DNA of 64,000 nt from Fasciolopsis buskii. Lineage: Eukaryota; Platyhelminthes; Trematoda; Plagiorchiida; Fasciolidae. The notes under the pieces were generated by a model that ran no database searches, had not been told where the DNA came from, and saw only the letters and a list, made by a program, of their open reading frames with translations. Made by a program: the position numbers and the translations under genes. The DNA lies in NCBI GenBank assembly GCA_008360955.1, contig LUCM01007982.1, positions 135,855 through 199,854 on the forward strand. Reading direction: 5' to 3'. Below are positions 37,092 to 50,602 of this stretch, piece after piece (the first letter of the stretch is position 1; each line of letters starts with the position of its first letter).

Positions 37092-37278
37092 AAATAATTC
37101 ACCGTGTTAATTCATCGCTCAGCTCACCATAAACAAACCATGGAGGCACTGTAAAGCTGTTTCATCCGTGTTAGGAATCATTAGCAGTGCATATCCACCG
37201 CGCCCGAACTGGGACGCACAGTGCTTCCATGGTTTCTTTATGGTGAGTTGAGCGGTGATATCACACGGTGAATCATTT
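37092..37278. mobile_element. Palindromic hairpin element (MITE-like)
   Basis: Two 61 bp arms, 37092-37152 and 37218-37278, are reverse complements with 53 of 61 positions matching and no gaps. They are separated by a 65 bp loop. Matching blocks include ATTCACCGTGT, CTCACCATAAA and AACCATGG, ending in GCACTGT at the inner edge. The flanks are A/T-rich and similarity continues for a few more bases outward. This is the form of a foldback MITE or a hairpin RNA source. No transposase is seen nearby. Confidence 0.7.
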
Positions 37279-38239
37279 AATTATAAGCATTATTTATCCG
37301 AGTTAATTTCGAAGTCAGAGTCTGCCAGATCACATAAGTCATTCAAGAGAGAATTTGCTTCGGAAAATTCGAAAATCATGAGGTCAGTAAAGGCCATTTA
37401 GCCACATTTTAACTATGATGCCGAAGAGCAGTGAAGTCTGACTGCAAGTTCTAATCGGATGGCGGCAAAGCAGTTTCTAAAGATGCATACACTAACAAAC
37501 ACATTATTCCTTCGTAGATATATTGTGCGCTCAAGCTGATTAAATCAATGGAGGAAATAAAACGCAGTGGTCTTTGTTTTGCAAAAGTACAACAGCGCCT
37601 AACAGACAATAACGAGTGTTAATTCGCCTTAGGATTTTGTCCCTAATGTATTACTGAAATTACGCAGAATGACGAAAGTTAGTGTTTTTCGTACCACTAG
37701 AATCATGCACGCACCCTGTTGGTTGGCGAAGTCACTGCAAAAAACCGCCGATGCATGGAAGCTAATCATATACTCCCACGAAATGATGCACATTCAGAAT
37801 CCCAACCTCGTTGAACAGAAGCTGAAGCTGGTTATGAAGCTCTAGATGACCATTCGCGAAAGCAGCTGAAGAAATGCCATCAAAATCTAAGGGTTTGGAG
37901 ATGCTAAATATTGTTTTTTATTGAGGATCCTAGTCTCCGAGGCATTAATCACAACACAACGTGTGTAGAAACACCTAGGGTAAATGCTAGAGTTACAGGT
38001 GTGTTAGATTTAGTTTAATGTGCTCCGAAATGCCTAGTGATCGCCCTGGTTTGTTGAGAATAGATGAAGCGTCTGGCCTAGGGATCGCATTCAGACAGAA
38101 AGAAGTGTTGGATGTGAGCCAGACAAGGTGAAAATAATTGGAATGATTTTATTGGCAAACCTAATGTTATGTTTGCATTCGTAATTTAGACCACCAGGAT
38201 TTGCGAACCCTACATATTTTTGTGTGGGATTGACGTGTC

Positions 38240-38335
38240 GATACAGATCCTGCCTCATGTGTTGGTTTTTATCGAAATCACGCAGAGACTTGGCAAGCAA
38301 AGCAAGCCAGGCTAGAACCGACTAAGCCACAGGAA
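38240..38335 (-). repeat. Possible tRNA-derived SINE head (- strand)
   Basis: On the - strand TGGCTTAGTCGG (complement of 38318-38329) is a good A box. About 48 nt further on, GTGATTTCGATAA (complement of 38269-38281) is a weak B box. The spacing is tRNA-like but the cloverleaf cannot be drawn and the 3' end is unclear. Confidence 0.3.
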
Positions 38336-40409
38336 TGTGAAACAACCTTGTTAACCAGCGAGAGGTGATCAGTTTCATTGATTATCCTAGATAAAGCATT
38401 TGGTTATTGTTATTTTAGGATGCCGAGGGGAGAATCGGGTTCGCTGGCTTATTGATAAACTGTGTGATTCGATAGGCTACAAAACTGCCAGGGACATTAC
38501 AAGAGCCTTAGTCTCAGTGAGCGGCGGTAACTAAGCTATCAGTGTCAGATTGCTCGATTTCGAGATCTTCCAGCGGAGGTCAACCTCCACGTTCAGAAAC
38601 CGTCAGCTGACAACTAAGAGCACAGAGGCAAGCGAATACCATAGTTCTGCTGAGCAGAATTTGGTAATGAAGCACTGTCATTTAAAACCATCACTTTCTA
38701 ACAAAGTTGGACAAGTGGGATGTTAAATGCAGTATACAAAATTCAATTACGGAAATGTGCATACCAGTCTGCTGGTGAATGAATAACAAAAAATATGAAC
38801 GACTATTTTTTTCAGTGTAGTGATAAGGCACCATTAGTAGATTTACTAACACTGTTCACGTGATTTAATTTATTTGTTTCTACATCCAAACAGAAGTACC
38901 ACACTGTCTAAGAAAATATGCAAAACATTATTTGGTGAATTTCAGGAGGTCGATTTACTGCTGGCCTGAATGAGATTTGCTACTTCAGTTTCTGTTTTCG
39001 TCACACTGGGCTTGACGACCTCTCCCCGAAGGCTGGACAATGACTTTTAGATTGATCTCGGGGGTATGACAATAAACAATAAGGCAAGCAGACAGAGGTC
39101 TATTTGTTTTTTTGTCTTGCTTTACTTTGTTTATGCTTGCTCGTTTGCTTTGATTTTAAAATAAAAGCACGTTTCAGTCTAATGCGGCAACATGAAGAAA
39201 GTAGCAGCATCCAAAGATCAAGTGAAGTTATATTGTCTACCTGTTCTCGAGGCTGTAACTGTCAGTGGTTCGCTAAATATGAACTGGAGGTGAAAATATC
39301 TTTGTCACGGCTGAGCTGTGAACTGAGTTAAGGACATTTTACATCCGTAGGTTATATTAGACCTCCATATTATTGGTAAACTGGAATAATGCTTGTCTAC
39401 AGCGGTTTGCACTGCAGTGAGGAAGTTAATTTTTTCGCTTCCAGACTCTTTTGCTTCAGAGTTTACAAAATACGAATGAGTCTGTTGAATTTACCATCAG
39501 AAAGCTTGACAAAATCGCTTTTCTGATTGTATAAAACAATATTCATTTGTTTGTCGTTTCCGTGTTTTGAAAATCCCACAATGTGGATTTATTCCGAATG
39601 GGATTTCTGGCAGTTATCGATCGGACAACAGTGGTGTCACTTCATCATCGTGACAGCGCTTGTTGATGAGGCTTCTGAGTGTGCCTAGAAAATTCTGACA
39701 CCGACCAAAGTCCTTCCAGTGAGACTAGGTTTGGGATCAAGTGTTTCATTGACTCGAACGGAGTGCAACAGAAAACTACTACTCAATTCGAAATGCATTC
39801 TTAACGATTCGAGTAAATACCAAACAGAAAAGTTTCAGAAAGCTAGTTGTATGGCACTCGTTGCATTTAAAATCCGTAAATACGTCATCTCATGTTCAGT
39901 CAACCATTGGAGTCATTTCAGGGAATCTTGCAGAGCACTAACAAAATAATTAAATCAACAAAAGCTTTACATGCAATAGGATAAACACGGCTCTAGTGGG
40001 AGATCAGAAGTGAGCATCTTTTTATATACTGCATCATCAAATCAGCACAGAAACAAAACAAAATGATGGAAAGCGAATCACAGCCGAACATTTCAAGCGA
40101 CGAGCCACGGACGATAACGGAAGCTTCCCCATACCCACAATTAAGTGAAAGCTTAGAGTTGCCTTTCCCGAAGAAACATGTGCAGCCGACTGTATGACAC
40201 AAAATCCGAATCAAGCCTTAGTGCAGATCAGTGAGATAAAGATGTTCGAACGAAGTTAATTTTCTGCTAAAATAAAATATTAGTGCAGTCTGATGGATGT
40301 GATGCACAACATAAAACTGCTTATTTGTTGATCGCATCTCAACTCGGATGCAACTGATATACGATTCCAAAACATTCCTAACGGAGATTTAGCAGTTGTG
40401 AAACGCATT

Positions 40410-40585
40410 CAGACCGGCGGTGGCCAAGCGGATAAGGTCGTGGCGTTCATAAGTGAAGGTCGCGAGTTCGGATCCTCCTACTGCCGGTCAACTAACCCCA
40501 TTTGGTAACCCTCTGTCGTCCGCGGCCCTCTTCCTGAAAAATGAAGTACACCGCTATAGCATTAATAAAGGAAGTAAAATGATTA
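40410..40585 (+). repeat. tRNA-derived SINE with tRNA-Met-like (CAT) head
   Basis: The first 79 bases are tRNA-like. ACCGGCGG (40413-40420) can pair with CTGCCGGT (40481-40488), a D stem GGCC/GGTC is intact, and the A box TGGCCAAGCGG (40421-40431) and B box GAGTTCGGATCC (40464-40475) have tRNA spacing. A seven-base loop TTCATAA (40446-40452) would present anticodon CAT. The anticodon and T stems no longer pair, and a non-tRNA body ending in A-rich sequence (near 40560) follows, so this is a SINE rather than a working tRNA gene. Confidence 0.6.
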
Positions 40586-43500
40586 AGAAAACTGTTTAAA
40601 AGTACATGAAGTTGATCCCTTCTCATGATGAAGAATGTTTTTTAATATCATGCCGTACTTCTGACTTGGTTTGGTTTTTACCAAGGTTAACCCTGGACCA
40701 AAGTGCTCTGGCAGCCCTTCCCAGAACATCGTCCTCTTAGATTCCGAATTAAATAGTGAAGCCCAATTTTCTTGTTTACCACAACTTCGAATATTTCATA
40801 GGGCAACAAACTTGACAAAATTACCTATGTTTTCATCCGGCTTTTACAACCATAAAAAGCACAGCCAACTAGGCGCATTATGAACAACGTTTTCCAGGTA
40901 GCGTGATATATTGAAGCATGGTTCATTGGTAACATTTTTTTGTCATTAGCTATGCTGACGCGATCTAATACACGTCATATTACAATAAGAGGTCAAGTTG
41001 GTGATTTACACGATTATGGTGCAGCGAAACGAGTCCCAGTTTCGAGGCCTTGTTCAGCTCAGTGTATTATTCTTTTCTGAATCACGCTCACCCATGATCA
41101 ATGTCCTGACTAGATGAGTATACCCATGCCGATCCGATAATGTGCTGAACATTTGTTTGTGTTCTCTTGAACCTCTCTCCGGTTCTTTTGGTCTGATTAT
41201 CATGAGTGAAAAACTAAATTGTTGCTCTCACCATAGGATGTCTTGTTGCCTACCTGAGTTTTGCATATCATACTCTCTTTTGTTGCTAATACCTCCTCTG
41301 ACTATCTGACAACGCTCTTCGCACAGTCATTGTTACTTCTTTGGACGACTGTTTATGACTGACTAGTGCCGCGGGGTACGTTACGCTCTTCATCTGTTGT
41401 GGTTCCATCGTCGATTACAAAAGAACAAAGAGAGCCTTGCAATTGCGTGTAACGAACTTAGATTAAAACAATTACGTTTGCTGTAGGGTAGGTCACGAAT
41501 AACAATTTAGCGGATAGGTAGAGTACAATTTCTACCATAAAAGCCAACTGATTCCAGGATTCCTTGAAAACGAGTGACGCCAGGTTTTCTGAACTTTGAT
41601 TAACTTTGTCGTTATTTTGGTTAAAAAAAATGAATACTATTTCCCAAAACACTTTGCTAACTGCGGATATTTAATATACCGTTTTCACATCCAACCATTT
41701 TCTGTGAAAAGGCAAAAACAATCTGAATGTTAACTCCAGTAAACGCCAGCTGAACATAAATCTCAGTTAAAAATGTTCCACGAAATAATGATATATTGCC
41801 AACTTTAATGGTAAACGCACACCTTTTTCTTGGAAAAATCATGAAAGATAACTTCCGACATGGTGCAACTCCTTTTTATATGGTCAACTATGCTTTCTAG
41901 CACTGAAGATCAAAGACAAATGAATGAGTTGTTGCTAATTGTAGAGGATGGTGACCATTTGCTGTGCGATGTGCAGTTTGGCCCTAATTGCGAATACTCA
42001 GATAGGCATTGGAGGACAATAAGCCAATTAGCATAAAAAATAATCATGCTTGTCCCAAGTCATACGTCAACCAAATCCGCTAACTGGACAGTAACCATCC
42101 CGTCAGATGTAACTATGACCCAGAACGCAACAGAAATGAAAACAAAAATGGAAGCCGCTCCAAAAAAGTTTGAACAAAATAAAATGAACAGTGTGACAGT
42201 CCGAAACAACGACGGATCCAAATCTCTATGCTGCTATTTGCAACAAAAATCAAACCTCAGTGATGTTCCCTAATTTCTGAAAACAAATCACGTCAACGAC
42301 AAAGGGCATCAAACAACTTCAACTAACAGCATACCAGACTTTGACAACGGTAGAAAAAGATTAATGCAGCAAAGCAAAAATGTCCCAAACGAAGCTGTTA
42401 GTGATGGGTGAATAGTGCATGGGGGAAAAATATCAACGGTTGATTCAAATTTTCTTCTGATCTTCATTAAATGCGTTATTTGCGAGGACCAAGCAATCGT
42501 CTCCGTCGGCTTCGAATACTCATTTAATGACAACCAATACGGTAACCTGCAACCGGTGCTCTTCACAGTTCTTTCGTTAGCCATGCAAAAGTCATCGAGC
42601 GGAATAAATGTGCCGGCAGAATTTCTTTTTTTGAGGAGCGGATTTAGGAATATTTTTGTGAGAGAACTTTTAGCGAAGTTATTCCTCTTTTTATTCATGT
42701 CCATTTGGTGTAAAGTGCACTGCGTTTATTTTCCAACTGACATTTGTATCTGGGCGGATATCTCAGAAGAAAACGGTTTCAGCGGCCTAAAACAAATATC
42801 TAGATTCCCAAGCACCAATCTGAGTAGATGGCTGAAACCCATCAATCCTTTCCGGTATACTCCGGTTAGCAATTAACAAACCGTTTTCAGTCCCTGATTT
42901 GGATCTCCGCAGTATTGGTACTTGGATTATTATGCGGAATTCAACTAGAATAAACAAGTTACGGATACGTTATACCAATCCGATTCATACGGATAACGAG
43001 AAAATCACGCCGGCTGAAAGGCACGTAGGTTCAAGTTCACCCGCAAATCATGTTTATGGTTAAGGTACGTGAAATCCTGACTGGCGAAATTTATTTTGTC
43101 GAAAGCGATTTAGGGCATCCACAGCTCTAAATGACTGGATGTGTGGGCAAGTTAAACCGAAACAGTTCCTGACAGCGTCATGTGATTTACATATAGACTC
43201 ATCATGGTCTCGTTGAAACAAAACTAATTAAAGAATTGAATAAAGAGAGAGAAGTCGCTTAAAGATTCAGCAAAAATGGATGGGAGCTCCAGCTCTTCTT
43301 ATGAAGGATGGACTCGTGAACAATCAAATCAGCGTAACCCATTTTGCAACAGCTTTATCTATGATTTCTCTTGGATAAAATGCTGTTTTCTAACCTGGAA
43401 GCCATAACCCTCTATGGCCACAAACGAACAGGTGACTGACTTTCTCAACAAATTATAAGGATAAAACAATATTCAAACTGAAAAGGTAATTGTTCGCAAA

Positions 43501-44600
43501 CGACTTCTGACTTTTCGACGCTATTCACCGTTGTCAATAGAAAACAACTAAAGTAAGCTTGCTTACTGGGGAAGGATGTTTTGATTAACTTCAACGAAGG
43601 ATGTCGATCGGATGGATATCGCTGCAGAACTTAAAACATTTGACTGACTGGAGAAACATGCTTCAGGTTTTGTCAATAGGCTTACATTGAATTCAACAAT
43701 TTACACTTAACTGCTGAACCTGTTCCTTTTAAATCAAATCGACCCACGTTTGCATGTTGTTTCATTCATGGTCTTTTTTCCACGGGATCACGACTGTGGT
43801 TTTGTTTAACGATAGATGGAATCGGCAGGTTTGCAACAATCTTGTAATATTCAATTTACCGAATAGTGTCACACACATCTGACTAGGTCCGTAATTACGA
43901 CATCTATGGCTAAAAACCTGGTCGGAAACCCAATATTAGAAACGCAATATGAATGGATATGTACATTACTGTTATTGCTGAACTACCACTATCTTCTGAC
44001 CACCTTGGGCATTTGCTTTTAGAATCCAACACTGGCAACTGCATATGTACGCTGATATCCAGATTAAATTTTGTGATATTCACTATGCTGAGTAAGTTTT
44101 CCATTAGTAAACGTTTTTAAAATAAGCTGAGCATATTAGACTTCAATTCAAGCGAAATAAATGCCGTCTGTAATTGCATCCGTAGGTCAGCTAGTAAAAT
44201 AACTAGGATATGAGTTTCTACATGACTTCCTCATTTTGTCAGAATTTTCATCTAATTAGACCTTCAATCAAATCCGACTGGCTCAAATATTTATCGACCC
44301 AAACCTAAATTAACCTATGACCTCGAGTCTGAAGGGTGCCACTGTATGACCCAATTTACAGTGTATCGTTTGTGTCCACCGCAAATAGGAAAAGTGCCCC
44401 AAAAACACTGGATGATTGTTTTGCCTTTGTTTCCAATAGTCGCTAATGTGTAGGCGGAAAACGTTACAAAATAGGACGAGCAAATATATGTAAAATAGCA
44501 CAACTTTTCTTTCCGACAGCATGGATTCCAACGACTAGTCCAACTTCAACAATACACCGCACGGGATCCAAATGTCATTTAATTTGCTTAGTCACAGATA
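40586..44600. other. Intergenic stretch without recognised genes
   Basis: About 4 kb. The longest frame, 42415-42876 (+, 153 codons), overlaps a 131-codon frame on the other strand. Neither resembles a known protein, and this length is expected about once or twice by chance in a window of this size and base composition. Confidence 0.5.
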
Positions 44601-44607
44601 GCCTCTT

Positions 44608-44830
44608 TCAGTAATTTGTCTCCACTTTAATAAAATCTTGAATTTGGGTGTCAAATAAACCGAAGGGAGTAAGCGAAGTTAACCTACTGTTCGCAGAGCC
44701 CTGTGGTACACCAAGTGGTGACGCCCTGATGGGAGGGCAAAATAACCATGGATGATTTAGACCAGAATGAACGGGTTGGTAAATGCGCCTATCCATTTTA
44801 TTAGAGTTCTGCAACCTTGCTACACTAAAA
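44608..44830 (-). mobile_element. LINE reverse transcriptase scrap (- strand)
   Basis: The - strand frame from 44814 to 44608 contains PLGVPQGSANSRLTSLTPF. GVPQGS (complement of 44695-44712) is the hallmark reverse transcriptase motif of CR1/Jockey/RTE-type LINEs, normally S-G-V-P-Q-G-S-x-L-G-P-x-L-F. Before it, KMDRRIYQPVHSGLN fits the W-x-x-x-F-L-x-x-R segment. No catalytic YADD or endonuclease is visible in the flanks, so only a short dead fragment remains. Confidence 0.55.
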
Positions 44831-47800
44831 ATATCTAGTGACTTCGCTTAGCCTTATTATTTTTTTTAACAAGCCATCATTCTGCTGCTGAATAAGACCA
44901 CCAATCGAAAAGTGTCTTCCAGGGATAACCGCACAATGATCGTCTTTTGTAGCTAAGGCTATAAGATTTCCAGGGCCTGTAACCTAACGTGGGAATGGTG
45001 CTTACCCACTGAAATGTACCTTCACCTGGTCCAAACACCGAATTCAACTGTCGTCCCTACCGCCGGCTAGAGGCATTCTAACGCAACTAAAACTAGGAGT
45101 AATCTCATTTGACACAGTTCAGGGTTGCATGAGCAAAAATTATTGAGCAAATGATGAAGACTGAAGCAATTTTAGAATATGGTTGCCAAGACCAACAGAG
45201 CAAGACAGCAAGAAAACTTAACGCTGGATATACCACATGCTTACATATAGCTCTCGCTTCACATCACTTCTGTCCAACAACTGTGACCGGTAACCTATAA
45301 TGATGTACACAAGTCATTTACTCTTCATTAAGGATTCACCGAACGTCATTTTTCGTTGGTTGTTGGATACGTAGGTGCCTGTGACACTACAGGCTGCTTA
45401 GTTCGACAAATCTCCATTGTCATTTTTCCAGCCATATTTCTGACAAAACCGCCGCCATCCACAGCTGTTGGCTGTCAATACTTTGTAGGCTTTGTACGAA
45501 AACCGCAGCATCGCGTGAACAATCATCAAATCAGGCAGGCTAATGACTACTTTAGAGTTGCGTCTAAACGTCATAGTGCAGACGTGCGAACCGGTGATGA
45601 ACGATTTATTGCGTTCAGCAACCATGTCACGTCATGAAAAGTCCTTGGTGGATGAAATTTTAAGTAACCTGGTCAATAGTTTGGTGCAAATCAACATGGT
45701 CGTGCGAGAAAAATATTCGTCAGGAAACAAAGAAATAATAGCCATCATCCCACCAAGCCAACAGTGAAGCGCACCTTGGTGCCTCCATCAAATTACCCAA
45801 GGAGCAGGAAGGTTGAAGGGTTCTGATTTTTGTGAAAAACATACAGGTTTTATTTATCTATAAGTCCTAACCTGAAGCGTCCTTTCATTACTAAACAAAA
45901 TTAGTGGGGCATTGTCCCAGAACATTACTACACCTGGAAATTAATTTCTGACTGTACACTCATCAAGACAAAAAATACTCTTGGCGAACTTCATGGAAAA
46001 ACCCAAGTAGTTCAATCATAAACGAGCTGGTGATGCATCAAAAAGCATCACATCACTCCTTTGACACTAAACTGTTCTAATTCTCCGTTGTTCTGGCAAT
46101 TTCTCTAGAATTTTGCCAATAGTATAAATCATTTTGACTTTAAAAGTCTATGGTAAAATAAATTCCTCTTTCGTACTGGACTCATCAGAATTAACTGAAC
46201 AATAAAACCGTCAGATTGCTTCAAATCCTAAGCAGCCGGATGAAGGTAACGTTGTGTAGATAAAATCATACAACAACAATTCAAACTGCCTCGTTACCAA
46301 GATTCGAATCATTTTTCGTGATGTACAGAGGGGAAGCGCATTTGATTATTTTTTGCTTTTGTTTGAGGTGGTTTCCAAATGACCATTTGATGGATGAAGT
46401 GCCTCCAGTAGGCACAGGAATACTTCCCTCATCATTCTTTTAAATTCCTCACAATTTTAGCTACGAAGTCAGAATCGATTTCATATTTGTACTTAACATC
46501 ACCCTCAAAGTGCTGTTGCCTTGGTAAACACTTGACCACCGTTATTCACCATATGGTTAAGCATGCCTCCCAACAAAAGTCTCACTTACAATTCTCGTCA
46601 ACTGTTTGAGATTTCAGCTATTCCAAACAGTAAAACAATTTGTTCATATATGGACACATGGAAAATACCAAATAAATAAAGAAGCCAAATGGGTTTTATT
46701 TTTCCTAATGCCACCTCCTCCATGCAACAGAAGCCCTCCTCTTATTGTTGAAAAAACGCTTTCATTTCACGCCAGGCTAACGCCCATATCTTTCCACCAA
46801 ATGGTCGTCTCCAGGTGGTTTCTTTCCTTCCTCAATCAAATATAAAAAGTATAATATTAGCCCGTGACGATCATCCTTTTGTCCGAGATAAATATGATGA
46901 CATTATCGGAGGTTTAGATGGTGCATAAGGTAGTATGTAAAATGAACGAATTTAGATTATTCGTTTCTCTTTTATTTGGGGAATGAAATTCTCCGCGTTC
47001 ATTCACCCTCTTTCTTTCAAATATCGATTGGTGAGCAGAGATAAAAAATAACAGATTAGCTAGGAGATTAGTACGCATGAGTTGAATTCACTGGACAATT
47101 GATCATAGATAAGATGGTTGTGAAAAGCATATCGTCACTTAGACTGATAACAGTTACGAAGAACGACTCGAGGATTTGCTTTCGTGCGAAGCTTCGAACT
47201 ATGTACAATTATTTTAAGCTTTTCTGTTCAATTTTCTGAACAATTACGTGGCAACTTCGGTCCTGTGAAATCCATTAGATGCAATCTGGTCAGTCCGGAT
47301 TAGCAATTTGCTTATTTGGAAGGAAAAGAGGTGTCTGCTATTGCAGGCTAATTTCTGACTCTTACAAGTAGATCTCAGCTCTAAATTACTACTAGCGCCT
47401 ATCTTCTTACTACTTCTAAACTCATCAACCCTCGTTGGGTATACGGTACGTATGCACAATACCATTTTCCATGAAGAACTTCAACTGCGACACTGAGGTC
47501 TATTTTCGAAGTTATCAAAATGGGAGAACCAATCGATGTCTTCTATTCTCTTACATGAACTTTAATGAAATGGGAAGTAGTTTAGCAAACACGAAATCCA
47601 CTGTTTAGCAATAGGGGTCTTATTTCCAAACAAAATACTGTCCTATAAATTGATTGAGCTCACTTTTTCAATGTATCGAGGAATAGATGTAGCATTTAGT
47701 GCTTTCGTTGTCATTGTCTTGCAATGACTGCTAAAAGTCACCGTTGTCGTTTTTAATTCGTTCTTTACGAATCCTCAGCAATGACCTCAACACCAGGACC

Positions 47801-50602
47801 ACGGAAGCACTAAAAAGTTGCATTATCTCACCTGCTAAACACCATCTAAAGTGCTCATCAATTTCCAGAATGGGGATGTGAACGCAGGAAAAACGGATGA
47901 CTCAAACGCCTTAACTGGTGATGAACTCTAACACAAAGGAATCAGTTATAACGTGATTCTAAAGTTTGCTTAAGCTGGCGTTGGCGTTGCATGACGAACC
48001 ATTAGGAGATTAAAAAGATCAACCAAGAAAATTACCAATGACAGCCGAAGTGTCGAATAATTTTCTCCCATGCGAACGAATATCGTTATCCCAAAACATT
48101 GAATCCTATATGCGTCCCTCGTGGAACCTGAGCATAGTTCGTTTTCCCCTCTTCATTGGTGAACATGCTGAATAATACTAAAACCTTGCTTGTTTTTCCA
48201 AAGGGACTTACTGGTGCATTACGGTAGCTTGATGTAATGGAATTCCGATTATAGTCCAGCTTCACTTAGGAACATAGACAGGATTTGTTCATTTATTTAG
48301 CTAGGTGGACGTATTCCCATAGTCCTCTGATGATGCTGCTTGCAAATAGCAGATTGTTTTCTGATTACTTTTGTTGATCTCCTAACCTTCCGGATTATAC
48401 AAAGGCCCTCGGCGAATGTCGTTTGAAGAGCCCCGTGAAAAGAAACACGGCAAAACTATTCGGATATGGGAATCTGCCAGAATTTCAATTGAAATTAGCC
48501 AATTGGATGGTGATAACTCTCATGATCAAGTTGACGGAATGGTACTTGTTTGTCCTTTGATGAAAAAGCTCTATATCATTCAGTTCAACAGCCCATTGGC
48601 AGCTACAGCTAATGTTGATTGGGTCTCTTTAATAATAACAAGCGATAAACAACGGAATTTGAACTTGAAAATCAGTGATCCGATTTCCCTAACTATCGGT
48701 CACTTGCCAAACCGGGAGCCTGGACCATGCTGCGGTTTCCTCGTTGAACTTGTGTTCACTATGGCGTAGTCAATTAAAACATAAACAATGTGATTGTTCT
48801 ACGTTTGGCCCACTTTCAGTTGCTTTCGTGTTTCCTATTTGTGATGAACTCAAGGCGTATATCACCTGGGGACCGATTACATAATCTGCTTCGAGCAAAA
48901 CTGAGGAGGCATTTGAAATCGATGATTGCGACGCTTTCAGCATGTTTTTTAATCAGAATGACTCCGTGTGTCTGTAAACATTATGTCCCTGCGCGAATTT
49001 TTCAGTGGAGCTTTCGCTAGTAACTGAGCAAGACAAAGCTCATCTTATCTCGTTTTCTATTGATTTGCATATGACGTCATAATTGTCATTTTATCCGGTA
49101 ATACAAACTATAAGCGACATTAAACCAAAGTCTCGTTGTAGGTTTTGACCGTTGTTTTATACATGCTCCAGCTTATTGGTGAATTGCCCCACTCAGCCAT
49201 GCTACCTGTATTTCATAGAATTTTATTCATATCTAAGGGAGGAAATTAGACAACCCTTGTGATGAATTCCACCTTATAGATCAAATTTTATTTGTTAGGC
49301 GATTTGTGCTTCAGTATTGTCGACCGTTTTGGGTAGAAAGGCATTTAAAATGGTCCATGACCCCATGATATTTCAGAACGTGAGTAAGGCTCCGCGCAGC
49401 TTGTCAACATATGGCCTAAATCAAGTGTGCATAAATCAAGTGCACGTATTTTGACTGATATTTTGATGAACTTTCCCTGTTAATTTTCCCCACGGACTTT
49501 GGGGAGACAAAACTTCATTGCATTGGATTTTTATTAGAACACAAAACATCTCTTTCACTAAATACTAAACAGACCTTGCCCCGTACGTCATTCGAGCAAA
49601 ACCATCATGCATATTACTGCTGAGATGATTAAATGAATCTTGTTACTTGCCTAACTGGACGCTTTACAGAACAGTTAACTAAGTGCACTCGTAAGAATGA
49701 GACATTTGTGAAACTAGATGAAATTAGAAAATGAGCTAAATGCAAGAAATTCTCCCACGAGGATAGTCATTTGGAAGCGGTATTTCTGTATCCGGTGAAT
49801 TGATGGGACAAATTTGCTTTTGGTCCATTAATCCAAAACAGACTTTTATTTCGACGCAATGGTTCGCGGTTTGGGCGTTTTAGACGCCCGTACAAAAAAA
49901 CGGGGAAAGTTTTCCGTATATCTATTCATGGTTCCCTTGTGAAATAAAGCGCAGCCAACCGACTGTTCACAGTCCGATATCGACTTGAGTGGGAACCGAC
50001 GGCATCGATTTTATTTCCCGGCGGTCATTTCCTTAGGTAAGCTGGGCGCTTCATGGCCACTCAGATGGACAACAGACGAAATTTGTTTTAATCAGCCAAG
50101 CTTTACTAGGCTCGGTGCGCTCTCGTCAGCAGTGCTTGACGCGCGAAATCAAAACTTGTCCAGCCATCCTTTCCATGAAAGACTAACTGCAGCAAATGAA
50201 AACACCCACCAGAAATGGGTATTTTATAAAGCACAAGTGGAAGGTTTAGACTATTTCCACTTTCATGCTGCAAAATTTCGACTTGACATTAATTTGAGCA
50301 ATGAAACTTGAAGCCGATAAGAAAGCCCTGTTATGGAAGTCAAGACAATTAATTTCCTGATTGCCCAAACCTAGCTTCCGTACTCCAAATCAACTCCCAA
50401 AGTACATCTAAGAACATTTTATTGATTACTTCAATTTCATTTTTAGTCTTTGTTGTTCGAGTAAAATCGTCGTTCTCCAAAAGCTTAGTATACGTTGCCA
50501 TTGCTTAGTTAGTTTTTAACAACGGGCTTGAAAACAGATGTCAGTTGTCTCAAATCAGCTGTAAGAAGATAAAACGTTGTTAAGCTTCAGTTAGAACGCA
50601 GA
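44831..50602. other. Intergenic stretch without recognised genes
   Basis: About 5.8 kb. Two open frames look somewhat protein-like: 45543-45767 (MSRHEKSLVDEILSNLVNSL) and 48416-48769 (117 codons, DQVDGMVLVCPLMKKLYII). I recognise neither, and chance frames of this length are expected. Confidence 0.45.

Noticed and set aside
40413..40488. Functional tRNA-Met gene
   Set aside because: The anticodon stem and T stem do not pair, there are two extra bases before the 3' acceptor strand, and a SINE-like body follows.
42415..42876. 153-codon open frame and its 131-codon antisense partner
   Set aside because: No recognisable motif, no splice context, and one or two frames of this length are expected by chance here.
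49876..49893. GGGCGT/ACGCCC hairpin as a terminator
   Set aside because: A six-pair stem alone is expected by chance, and such terminators do not apply in a eukaryotic genome.
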